This document shows positions 46,416 through 54,683 of a stretch of 64,000 nucleotides of DNA, one piece after another. The notes below the pieces were generated by a model. That model did no database searches. It saw only the letters and a list, made by a program, of their open reading frames with translations, and was not told where the DNA came from. Source of the stretch: Blautia pseudococcoides (GTDB lineage: Bacteria; Bacillota; Clostridia; Lachnospirales; Lachnospiraceae); assembly GCF_001689125.2 (NCBI RefSeq), contig NZ_CP015405.2, positions 3,389,001-3,453,000 on the forward strand. Direction: 5' to 3'. Both the position numbers and the translations under genes were made by a program. The stretch's first letter is position 1. Every line of letters begins with the position of its first letter.

Positions 46416-48167
46416 TTACTTATTATTATATTCTTCTATGGCTTTTACTTTTGCCTTTGCCTCATCTTTTGCATTCTGAATATCCAATTCCAGTACCTGG
46501 TCATAACCAAGTCCTTTCACCGTGTCCTGCATATTTTTAAGTACAGACTTAAACTCTGCCTCATCTTTTGCAAAGACCATCTTCCAGGAACTGTCTTTGA
46601 TCACTTCCTTACACTGATTTCTCAATGTGGTGATATCGGAAGGCTCTTCCGGCTGGGAATAAGAAGTGCCGGCTGAAACAGAAAGCGCATCATTCATTTC
46701 AAGAAATTCTACTGTTGTCTTGGCTCCCCCTGTATATTCCTGCCAGTCAAGATCCAGCGGAGTATTGTTTTTCTCAAGTTCTGATGACCACATTGCCCTT
46801 GAATACGGTTCCTTATTTTCCGGATTTATGTTCGTTACGGACAACGCTTTGAAATTCAATGCTGAAACTCCGTCTGTATATTCTCCCCCGCCCCATTCTT
46901 CCGGAACACTTACTTTCTCACCATTTAATGCCTTATTTCCAAAGTCTGTCCTGACAGCCTTGTCATCTTTCATTTCCCAGGTTAAACCTTCCGGTCCGGC
47001 CTGATACAATTCCATTCCTTCCGGTGAATAAAGCCAGTCAATGAAATCTGCCATTCTTTCAGGGTCTTCTGCCTTACTGCCAATACCTATCATATTCTTT
47101 GTATTTCCCTGTGCATAGCAGCCATACGCAAAACACTCCATGTCGTCAATCATAAGCGGCATGAAGCCTTTGCCTGCCTCTTTATTTTCTGCTGTGTTAT
47201 AGCAGTCTTTTCCCTGCCATGACCAGTGTGATGTGAGCACCTGCCCATCGCGGTATTTATTAGCCAGCGTATCCCAATTCTGAGTTGTGGACTCAGGATC
47301 TACCAGCCCTTCCTGATTCGCGTCGAACAAGAATTTCAGTGAGCGCACATACAAACCCTCATCGGCAATCACATCCTGAATATCACTTCCGTCGGCCTTC
47401 GCCATAGCGAAACCGCTCTCAAGATATCCATAAAGAGACGCATAATTCTTTGCACCTACCATCAGGCCGTCATCCCAGTCTTTAAACATTGAAATTGCAT
47501 AGGTTTTCTTTCCTGAATCACTCTCCGGCACCTGCTCCTGCATGGCTTTCATGGCCGGAATATAATCTTCAAGTGTCTTTACCTCAGGGTAGCCTGCAGC
47601 CTTATACGCATCCCATCTTACCAGCGGTGAAACAAGCGGTTCAATTCCGTCTTCCACAGATTCCGGCGAATTGTCAGAGATTTCACTGGGTATTGCATAT
47701 ATTCCATCCTGTTCAGTAAGCTGCTTTGTCTGTGTGATTGCATCTTCATATTCTTTCATAACAGCTTTATTCTTCAGAAGGTCTGTCATATCCATAAGAA
47801 GGCCCGCTTTTACCAGATCGTTCAGGCGTCCGTTTTGTGTCCCCACAATAACAAGATCTCCTAAATTTCCTGCGGCGGAACGTGTCTGAAACAAAGCATC
47901 ACCGCCTCCTGCAACATTCGGAGCAATAATATTTAATTCCATATTAAATTTATCTTTCACAATCTTGCCGAACCATCCCGACTGAATCCCCTGATAATTG
48001 GCCAGCGTATCGAAAACATCCACTGTAAGAAACTCTTTATACTTTTCATTGCTGCCGCTTTCTTTGGAGGCCGTGCCGTCCGCATCCTCACTGGCTCCGC
48101 ATCCTGATAAAACCGTTGCCGCTGTCATCGCGACACATAAAAATATACTCACTAATCTCTTTTTCAT
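46416..48167 (-). CDS. Extracellular solute-binding lipoprotein, cluster 3
   Basis: The 583-residue lipoprotein has a signal peptide ending in lipobox VLSGC and a Ser/Glu-rich linker. It is longer than cluster 1's protein and matches the large binding proteins of LplB/LplC-type systems. It is the third gene of an importer operon, 13 bases after the permease, with AAGGAG before ATG 48165-48167. The nearby alpha-xylosidase and GH3 genes suggest a xylose-bearing oligosaccharide, but the sequence alone does not show it. Confidence 0.93.
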   Translation of the reverse strand: MKKRLVSIFLCVAMTAATVLSGCGASEDADGTASKESGSNEKYKEFLTVDVFDTLANYQGIQSGWFGKIVKDKFNMELNIIAPNVAGGGDALFQTRSAAGNLGDLVIVGTQNGRLNDLVKAGLLMDMTDLLKNKAVMKEYEDAITQTKQLTEQDGIYAIPSEISDNSPESVEDGIEPLVSPLVRWDAYKAAGYPEVKTLEDYIPAMKAMQEQVPESDSGKKTYAISMFKDWDDGLMVGAKNYASLYGYLESGFAMAKADGSDIQDVIADEGLYVRSLKFLFDANQEGLVDPESTTQNWDTLANKYRDGQVLTSHWSWQGKDCYNTAENKEAGKGFMPLMIDDMECFAYGCYAQGNTKNMIGIGSKAEDPERMADFIDWLYSPEGMELYQAGPEGLTWEMKDDKAVRTDFGNKALNGEKVSVPEEWGGGEYTDGVSALNFKALSVTNINPENKEPYSRAMWSSELEKNNTPLDLDWQEYTGGAKTTVEFLEMNDALSVSAGTSYSQPEEPSDITTLRNQCKEVIKDSSWKMVFAKDEAEFKSVLKNMQDTVKGLGYDQVLELDIQNAKDEAKAKVKAIEEYNNK

Positions 48168-48180
48168 TATCCTTTACTCC

Positions 48181-49092
48181 TTATCCTTTCACGGAACCAA
48201 TCATGATCCCTTTCACAAAAAACCGCTGAAAAACCGGATATACAAACAAAATCGGAAGCACAACGATGACGGAAACCGTCATACGAATAGATGTGGGGGT
48301 CTGCTGTGTGGCAAGACTTCCCGCTATAGCGGAGGTTCCGCTGTTTCTCACCAAAGCTGCCAAGGAATTGGCCTGGTTTATGTAGATATACAACAGATAC
48401 TGCAGGGAATACAGCTTCTGTTCCGTAATATAGATCAATGTATCCTGAAAAGAGTTCCATTGTCCTACTGCTGAAAAAATAGCCACTGTGGCAAGAATAG
48501 GCTTTGCAGTAGGCAGGATAATCTTTCCGAAGACGGTGAAGATTCCCGCCCCGTCAATCTCGGCTGCTTCCTGGAGGGATTTTGGCATAGATTCCACATA
48601 TGTCTTTACCAGAATGATATTAAACGGCTGTACGATTGCCGGTATCACATACACCCAAAAGGTATTTGTCAAATGCAGGGTCTGCATAGTGACAAACATA
48701 GGAATCAGACCTGCGTTAAAATACATTGTGATGACAAAAAAGCGATACCAGAATTTCCGATGCCACATATTTTCCTGGGTAAACATAAATCCCAGAAACG
48801 CGGAGGCAAACACCGTACAAATGGTACCCATAACGGTTCTGCCCAGTGATACAAGAGCCGCGGTTGATAATCCGTCCAGGGACAAAACCTGTACATAGTT
48901 ATCAAAATGTACTGCTCTTGGCCAAAAATTAATATAGCCATTGGCGCTCAGGTCATTGGCGCTGACCGTATTGATAATCATGTAATAAAACGGATAAACA
49001 CAAATTAATGTAAGCAGTAAAAATACCAAATGATTTATCATATTGAATGATGCATCACTGGCCTTTATTCTTTTATGTTTTTTTCCTGTCAT
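48181..49092 (-). CDS. Carbohydrate ABC importer permease (LplC/YtcP type)
   Basis: The 303-residue permease has six helices, the coupling loop LQEAAEIDGAGIFTVFGKI in outline and the C-terminus KGIMIGSVKG shared with the LplC/YtcP group. It lies 21 bases after the partner permease gene, with a GGGAGG site, and 13 bases before the binding-protein gene. Confidence 0.93.
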   Translation of the reverse strand: MTGKKHKRIKASDASFNMINHLVFLLLTLICVYPFYYMIINTVSANDLSANGYINFWPRAVHFDNYVQVLSLDGLSTAALVSLGRTVMGTICTVFASAFLGFMFTQENMWHRKFWYRFFVITMYFNAGLIPMFVTMQTLHLTNTFWVYVIPAIVQPFNIILVKTYVESMPKSLQEAAEIDGAGIFTVFGKIILPTAKPILATVAIFSAVGQWNSFQDTLIYITEQKLYSLQYLLYIYINQANSLAALVRNSGTSAIAGSLATQQTPTSIRMTVSVIVVLPILFVYPVFQRFFVKGIMIGSVKG

Positions 49093-49113
49093 TTTGCTCC
49101 ACTCTTTCCCTCC

Positions 49114-50046
49114 CTAAATAATAGATTCTCCGCGTGTTTTTTTCGATACAAAATTCACAATAAACAGCAGCGTTACACTGACAATACTTTTCATCATACT
49201 AATTGCCGTGGCCAGGGATAAACTGCTGCCCGTCATACCTATATTGTACACGTAAAGATCCAATACCTGAATATGCGCTTTATTAAACGAATTCTGGAAT
49301 ACATAATACTGGTCCATACCATTGTTCAAAAAGTTGGCGACTGCCATCATGAGCAATACAAAGAATGTGGGCATCAGCGCAGGGAGTGTGATATTGCGCA
49401 TAAGCTGAAATCTGTTTGCCCCGTCAACCCGGGCCGCTTCATATAATTCTGCGTCAATTCCTGAAATGGCAGCCAGATACATAATCGCTCCCCAGCCAAG
49501 CCCTTTCCAGATATTCCATAATGTCATCCACAGCCAGACATGGGTATCGCTGTCCAAAAACTTAACAGGTGTTGTTATGATCCCCATATTCTGAAGCCAT
49601 GTATTTACCATGCCGCTGTCTGTAAACAAGCTAAACGCTACAGAATACACCAATACCCAGCTTATAAAATTAGGGAGGGTAGTCAGGGTTTGAACCAGAT
49701 TTTTAAACCACTTGCATTTAATTTCATTCAAAAACACGGCAAACCCCATAGGCAGAATTGATGTAAAGATTCCCAGCAGGCTCATGGCAAAGGTATTTTT
49801 CATAACCTGAAACATTTGCATGATCTGTGTCGTATTTGTAAACAGCGTTCTAAACCATTTCCACCCTACAAAATCACATTGTGACAATTTCAAAGGCGGC
49901 TTATAATCAAAAAATGCATATAACCACCCATGCAGAGGAAAATAGGAAAACAAAAAACACAGCACAATAAAGGGAACGATACAATAAAACAGCCTGCGGC
50001 TTTGTGCCTGTTTTCCAGTTGTTTTTTTTGGAACAGACTTTTTCAT
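49114..50046 (-). CDS. Carbohydrate ABC importer permease (LplB/YteP type)
   Basis: The 310-residue permease begins MKKSVPKKTTGKQAQ, then a first helix and FPLHGWLYAFFDYKP typical of the YteP/LplB group. The coupling loop AELYEAARVDGANRFQL is clear. The ATG at 50044-50046 has AGGAG upstream. It is the first gene after a 211-base A/T-rich gap, where a -10 box TATACT (50116-50121) without a good -35 fits an activator-dependent promoter. Confidence 0.93.
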   Translation of the reverse strand: MKKSVPKKTTGKQAQSRRLFYCIVPFIVLCFLFSYFPLHGWLYAFFDYKPPLKLSQCDFVGWKWFRTLFTNTTQIMQMFQVMKNTFAMSLLGIFTSILPMGFAVFLNEIKCKWFKNLVQTLTTLPNFISWVLVYSVAFSLFTDSGMVNTWLQNMGIITTPVKFLDSDTHVWLWMTLWNIWKGLGWGAIMYLAAISGIDAELYEAARVDGANRFQLMRNITLPALMPTFFVLLMMAVANFLNNGMDQYYVFQNSFNKAHIQVLDLYVYNIGMTGSSLSLATAISMMKSIVSVTLLFIVNFVSKKTRGESII

Positions 50047-50115
50047 CCTCTTTGTCTCCTATTCTTAATAAAAATATAAAATTGTTTTTTGCTGCAGCAT
50101 CTTTCTTACATGAGC

Positions 50116-50121
50116 AGTATA
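50116..50121 (-). promoter_or_regulatory. -10 box before the cluster 3 importer genes
   Basis: TATACT on the minus strand lies about 70 bases before the permease start. No -35 close to consensus is seen 16-18 bases upstream, as expected for a promoter activated by an AraC-type regulator (inference). Confidence 0.35.
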
Positions 50122-50257
50122 GCATTTTCTCTTATTTAGTCCTACCATCCAAATCAGTTTATAAATGTGGAAAAAAATGTGTTTTTCTGTTTTCCTGTGA
50201 AAAACTCTATTTTTTTCAGTATTATATCTTCATTTTTTTCTGTAAGATTCTGTTTTC

Positions 50258-52381
50258 CTATTCCAAAACTACTTTTAGTTCTATGGGATTTGTGCCTGTA
50301 AGCTTCCTGCTTCTTTGGTCAGGCTGTGAAATGCCTGCGAACAGCTTAAAATTCTTACTTACAACGCGGCGTTCTCCCTGCTCATTGACCACATTCATAG
50401 CAGAATTGGGAACCGCCAGCTTTACTGATTCCGCGTCTCCTGCCTTGAGCATAACTCTTTTAAATGCGCACAGACTGCAGTTATGTACCGCCAGAGGGGA
50501 ATCTAAATCTTTTATATAGATCTGCACCACCTCTTCCGTGTCTCTAGTTCCCCTGTTCTTTACTGTCACTTCTAATTCAATGCATGAGTTTTCTGCCGCC
50601 TTATTCAGAATTTCGGCCTTTGTCACCTGTACATCCCCGTAAGTCAGCCCATATCCGAATGGATAGAGTGCATCTTTTTCCATATAGCGGTAAGTCCGGT
50701 TTTTCATGGAATAGTCCGTGAACTCCGGCATTCCTTCCAAATCCCTGTAAAATGTAACAGGCAGCTTACCGGACGGTGAAACTTTGCCAAACAGCAGGTC
50801 CGCAATTGCTTTTCCCCCTCTTGCCCCAGGATACCAGGCCATAAGAATGCCGCTGCAATTCTCTTCCGCATAGTTTAAATCAACGGCACTTCCCGCCATT
50901 AACACAACTACTGTGGGCTTGCCGGCAGCCGTTACTTTTTCAATTAATTCTTCTTGTACTTTGGGAAGATGCAGATCTTTTTTATCCCCTGAGGCATAAA
51001 AATTACCGTCATCTCCCTCCTCGCCTTCCAAGGTTTCGTCAAGGCCGACGCAGATGATCACTACATCACTATGCTCTGCAGTGATGACCGCCTCGGAGAT
51101 CCTGTCCTGCTTCCAGGCAAGATTCTCCACTTTATCATTTTTCAGATGGCAGCCTTCCGAATACAGCACACGTACCTCTTCGCCGGCTTCATCCTGAATG
51201 CCTTCCAAAACTGTAATATACCTGGACGCGGTTCCATGATAATTGCCAATCAGCGCGGCGCGGCTGTCCGCATTTGGTCCCACCACTCCAATCGTCCTCA
51301 GTTTTGATTTATCTAAAGGAAGAATACCGTCATTTTTCAGTAAAACGCTGCCCTTCCTTGCCATATCAACGGCTGTCTCCAGATGTTCTCTACATTCCAC
51401 CACTTCATATGGAATTTCATCATATACACTGCCATCTAGCAATCCTAGCAGATATCTGGACGCAAGTGCTCTTTTTGCTGCTTTTGTAATATCCGCTTCC
51501 GAGACCAGCCCCTCTTCCACAGCGCCCATAAGATGCAGATAGGTATTTCCGCAATTGATATCACAGCCGCGCTTCAGCGCAAGAGCTGCTGATTCTCTGG
51601 CATTTTTTGTCACCTTATGGTTTTCATGAAAATCCCTGATCGCTCCGCAGTCTGATACAAAATGGCCGTCAAAATCCCACAGTCCCCGAAGCACCTCCTC
51701 CATCAGATATCTATGCGCACAGCACGGCTCCCCGTTGGTACAGTTGTAAGCTCCCATTACCGCTTCTACATCAGCCTGTGTCACCAGAGCCTCAAATGCG
51801 GGGAGATACGTTTCCCACAGGTCTTTCATGGTGACAACAGCATCAAATTCATGGCGGATCGCTTCCGGCCCGCTGTGCACCGCAAAATGTTTTGCGCACG
51901 CCCCTGCTTTCATAACAGGTCCTTCCCCTTGAATCCCCTCTACAAAACGTACCCCCAAACGGGAGGTCAGATATGGATCCTCGCCATATGTTTCGTGCCC
52001 CCTCCCCCAACGGGGATCACGGAATATGTTTACATTAGGGGACCAAAAAGTCAGACCCTTATAGATATCCCTGTCCCCATGCTTTGCGTATTCATTGTAC
52101 TTTGCTCTTCCTTCCGTGGCAATGATATTGCCTGCTTTTTGCATAGCCTCCTCATCAAAAGCCGCTGCCATCCCAATCGCCTGAGGAAACACAGTGGCAG
52201 TACCTGCCCTTGCAACACCGTGAAGTGCTTCATTCCAGTAATTGTAAGCAGGTATGCCAAGACGTTCCACCGGGGAGGCATGGTATTTTAACTGGGACAC
52301 CTTTTCCAGAAGTGTCATTTCAGATACACGTTCCTGGGCTTTTATTCTGGCTTCAGCCCTTTCTTTCCTGAAATTTTTCAT
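50258..52381 (-). CDS. GH3 beta-xylosidase/beta-glucosidase
   Basis: The 707-residue intracellular enzyme has the GH3 barrel (ACAKHFAVHSGPE, nucleophile Asp244 in GHFVSDCGAI), the second (alpha/beta)6 domain and a C-terminal fibronectin-III-like domain. The SDCGAI context is common in the beta-xylosidase branch of GH3. It is not closely similar to the GH3 enzyme at 29354. The ribosome site is AGAGGAGAGAGG before ATG 52379-52381. A structured repeat (52416-52551) lies between it and the preceding gene. With the alpha-xylosidase it could take xyloglucan or xylan oligomers down to monosaccharides. Confidence 0.94.
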   Translation of the reverse strand: MKNFRKERAEARIKAQERVSEMTLLEKVSQLKYHASPVERLGIPAYNYWNEALHGVARAGTATVFPQAIGMAAAFDEEAMQKAGNIIATEGRAKYNEYAKHGDRDIYKGLTFWSPNVNIFRDPRWGRGHETYGEDPYLTSRLGVRFVEGIQGEGPVMKAGACAKHFAVHSGPEAIRHEFDAVVTMKDLWETYLPAFEALVTQADVEAVMGAYNCTNGEPCCAHRYLMEEVLRGLWDFDGHFVSDCGAIRDFHENHKVTKNARESAALALKRGCDINCGNTYLHLMGAVEEGLVSEADITKAAKRALASRYLLGLLDGSVYDEIPYEVVECREHLETAVDMARKGSVLLKNDGILPLDKSKLRTIGVVGPNADSRAALIGNYHGTASRYITVLEGIQDEAGEEVRVLYSEGCHLKNDKVENLAWKQDRISEAVITAEHSDVVIICVGLDETLEGEEGDDGNFYASGDKKDLHLPKVQEELIEKVTAAGKPTVVVLMAGSAVDLNYAEENCSGILMAWYPGARGGKAIADLLFGKVSPSGKLPVTFYRDLEGMPEFTDYSMKNRTYRYMEKDALYPFGYGLTYGDVQVTKAEILNKAAENSCIELEVTVKNRGTRDTEEVVQIYIKDLDSPLAVHNCSLCAFKRVMLKAGDAESVKLAVPNSAMNVVNEQGERRVVSKNFKLFAGISQPDQRSRKLTGTNPIELKVVLE

Positions 52382-52408
52382 AACCTCTCTCCTCTGTCTG
52401 CTTATATT

Positions 52409-52557
52409 CGTTTATGCGTAACTGTTCAGTACCCTCACAGTCACACGCAAAAATCCATGCAGAATCGCCTTTGGCGATGGGATTTTTGCCTGGCTGCGGA
52501 ATGCTTTCTTACGGTCAGCGCAGTGAATGCGCAGACCTACTGAATAGTTACGTTTAT
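52409..52557. repeat. Structured repeat element, copy 2
   Basis: The 135-base element (52416-52550) has inverted ends GTAACTGTTCAGTA (52418-52431) and TACTGAATAGTTAC (52538-52551). CGTTTAT occurs on both sides (52409-52415 and 52551-52557), like a target duplication. In reverse orientation it has the same conserved hairpin as copy 1 (GGTCTGCGCA / TGCGCTGACC) and a second hairpin of the same design, with arms GCAAAAATCC and GGATTTTTGC enclosing ATCGCC-AAA-GGCGAT. It fills the gap between the GH26-like and GH3 genes. Confidence 0.8.
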
Positions 52558-54014
52558 ACAAAAACCGGTTCGTATCTTACTCTTATCCCCGGCAGTTTTG
52601 TCACTTGATAATAATAGTTCTCCTGCCAGTCCTTTCCCTGGGAGGGGTGATTCTCTCCATCCCCCGGCGGTGCAAAGATATGTAGTGGCAGTATCGTATT
52701 TGCTTTTACGGTTGTTTCAAAAAAGGCCGGCATAAAATCTACAAATGTGGTTCCCGGCGCTTTATAGAACCAATGTCCGTTGAGCTCCATCATGAAATTT
52801 GCTTCTGCTAATTCCCCTTCAAAACAGGCTTCTGCAAACACGGGCATGGATTCCAGATTTATCTCCATACATATCCCTTCCGCATCCTCAGAACCTCCCC
52901 ACCGAAGGGTCACAGGTAATGCGGCATATTCTTCTCCGGCTATAACAGGCTTGAAAAAGTCCTGATGTATAATATCTCTGTATACAGACAAGACCGGCTG
53001 TTCAATCCCAACGTCCCGGTTATTGGGATCCGTTATCTCCAGTCCAAGTCTTCCGTCATCCCGGAACTGATAAAGCGTCAAACCGCTCAGCCATTTCTCC
53101 TTATCCTCTGCTATTATCTGGAAAAATTCTTTTACCCGTTCTGCCTGGGCAAAAGGCCCCATTACATCTCCGTCATCATTAAACTCTGATATTACCATGG
53201 GTTTTTCTTCCCCGTGATTCAAATATCTGTAACGTTTATAGCTGAGTTTTGCTAATTCGTATATATGGGATGTCAGCCGGTAGTTATGTTTAAAATTATC
53301 TTTCTCCGCCACCTCAAAAGGCCATCCCCAGTTTAGAGACAGGTAATGATCTACTGACCAGATATCTGCTTTATTTATGGTGTCCCTGAACTCCTGTTCT
53401 TTCGTGATTTCACAGGAATCCAATTCTTCTATTCCTCCCAGACAGATGATCGTTCTCACATTCGGTGCGTATTCTTTTAAAACACAGTGGAATTTAACAA
53501 AAAAATCCGCCACTTCCTGATAAGAAGCTCTTTTATTAAAGGAAAACCAAGTACCTGTTGCCTCATGATTCAGGCGCAGCATGATTCTTCCAAAGGTTCT
53601 CAGATCCTTTGCGACTGCAATCATCTGGGCTTCTGTAATCTTAGTGTCACAAGTAAGCGTAAGTATCACATCCTGCCCATGTCTCCGGACATCTTTTATA
53701 GAAGTAAACGGCTCGCCTTCCCTATTCCCCTCTGCACCTCCCAGATAGGGAAAATAATCGTCATAAGGGTAGTCCCAACTGGATTCGCCGCTTTTCCCCG
53801 GAAAGGCTTTGCTGGCCCTGCAGGGCCAGCCCTCATCAAGAGGATAATAGCAGTACATTAAATTAATGGCTCTGTGCGGCCTGTGTAATTTTTGAAGAAT
53901 ATAATCCTGGTTTACATAAAGTCCCCTCTCGCTGCCGTCTCCCAAATCAACCGCACACTTTGCCGGCTTCATCGTCACTTTTTTCATTCTCTTTAAACAG
54001 TTTGTTTCTGTCAT
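52554..54014 (-). CDS. GH26-like TIM-barrel glycoside hydrolase
   Basis: I assign this 486-residue protein only to a clan, not to an established family. RIMLRLNHEATGTWFSF (Glu151) resembles the acid/base region of GH26 enzymes (HEMNGxWFxW), and KPMVISEFNDDG (Glu277) would supply the nucleophile at the end of a later strand. This is the spacing of a clan GH-A barrel. A C-terminal beta-rich domain of about 130 residues follows. No signal peptide is present, so it acts in the cytoplasm. The ATG at 54012-54014 has AAGGAGG upstream. It sits between the YesL-like gene and GH3, so it is part of the same glycan-degrading operon. Exact linkage specificity is unknown. Confidence 0.8.
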   Translation of the reverse strand: MTETNCLKRMKKVTMKPAKCAVDLGDGSERGLYVNQDYILQKLHRPHRAINLMYCYYPLDEGWPCRASKAFPGKSGESSWDYPYDDYFPYLGGAEGNREGEPFTSIKDVRRHGQDVILTLTCDTKITEAQMIAVAKDLRTFGRIMLRLNHEATGTWFSFNKRASYQEVADFFVKFHCVLKEYAPNVRTIICLGGIEELDSCEITKEQEFRDTINKADIWSVDHYLSLNWGWPFEVAEKDNFKHNYRLTSHIYELAKLSYKRYRYLNHGEEKPMVISEFNDDGDVMGPFAQAERVKEFFQIIAEDKEKWLSGLTLYQFRDDGRLGLEITDPNNRDVGIEQPVLSVYRDIIHQDFFKPVIAGEEYAALPVTLRWGGSEDAEGICMEINLESMPVFAEACFEGELAEANFMMELNGHWFYKAPGTTFVDFMPAFFETTVKANTILPLHIFAPPGDGENHPSQGKDWQENYYYQVTKLPGIRVRYEPVFV

Positions 54015-54041
54015 ATCTCTTATACCTCCTTATCTTCCTCA

Positions 54042-54674
54042 TTAACCCCGGATGGCTTTTACCGGCCTTTCAGGTTCATATTTTTCAAATACCTTTACAA
54101 GGATGTATGCCTGACAATAAGATATAAATGCAAAGCCAAATATTATAAAAAATATGCGGCAGGCACCTGACATACAGTATAATGTAACTGACAAAGCCAA
54201 AAGCAACAGTAAGATCACAGAATATTTCATGTTGGAAAGCGCAATCAGTATGGAGTTTTTGAGTGTCCGTCTGACCGTATTTTCAAATCTTGCATTCAGG
54301 GCCATCCCATAACAAAGGGAAAATAAATATATAAATGAACAGAACACAAGAATCAAAAACACAAGCTTTCCAGCCAAAGTATCATATTGTATCCAAAACA
54401 CCAGATTAAACAAAAGTACAGCACCGGCTGCCGCATAAATAAGAGAAAGCTGAAACGCTGATTTGAAGTTCGCCTTCAGCGCCTGCAGATAAGGGCGAAC
54501 CATATATCCATGCTCCTCCCTTGCCTCCTGCAGGGTAACAGAAAACAATGCGCATACAGCCGGGCCGATTGTAATAACAGGAATGCAGGTGCACAAAAAT
54601 ATAACATTTAAAACAATAAAATCTGTCATGGTTTCCAGAAACCGGAAAACAGGACTTTCCATATTAAATTTCAT
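54042..54674 (-). CDS. YesL-like DUF624 membrane protein
   Basis: The 210-residue integral membrane protein has about five helices and the DUF624 N-terminal pattern (ETMTDFIVLNVIFLCTCIPVITIGPA in outline). DUF624/YesL proteins are typically encoded with LplB/LplC importers and YesMN regulators; their biochemical role is not established. The ATG at 54672-54674 has AGGAGG upstream. It lies nine bases after the alpha-xylosidase stop and 27 bases before the GH26-like gene. Confidence 0.9.
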   Translation of the reverse strand: MKFNMESPVFRFLETMTDFIVLNVIFLCTCIPVITIGPAVCALFSVTLQEAREEHGYMVRPYLQALKANFKSAFQLSLIYAAAGAVLLFNLVFWIQYDTLAGKLVFLILVFCSFIYLFSLCYGMALNARFENTVRRTLKNSILIALSNMKYSVILLLLLALSVTLYCMSGACRIFFIIFGFAFISYCQAYILVKVFEKYEPERPVKAIRG

Positions 54675-54683
54675 AAGCGCCTC

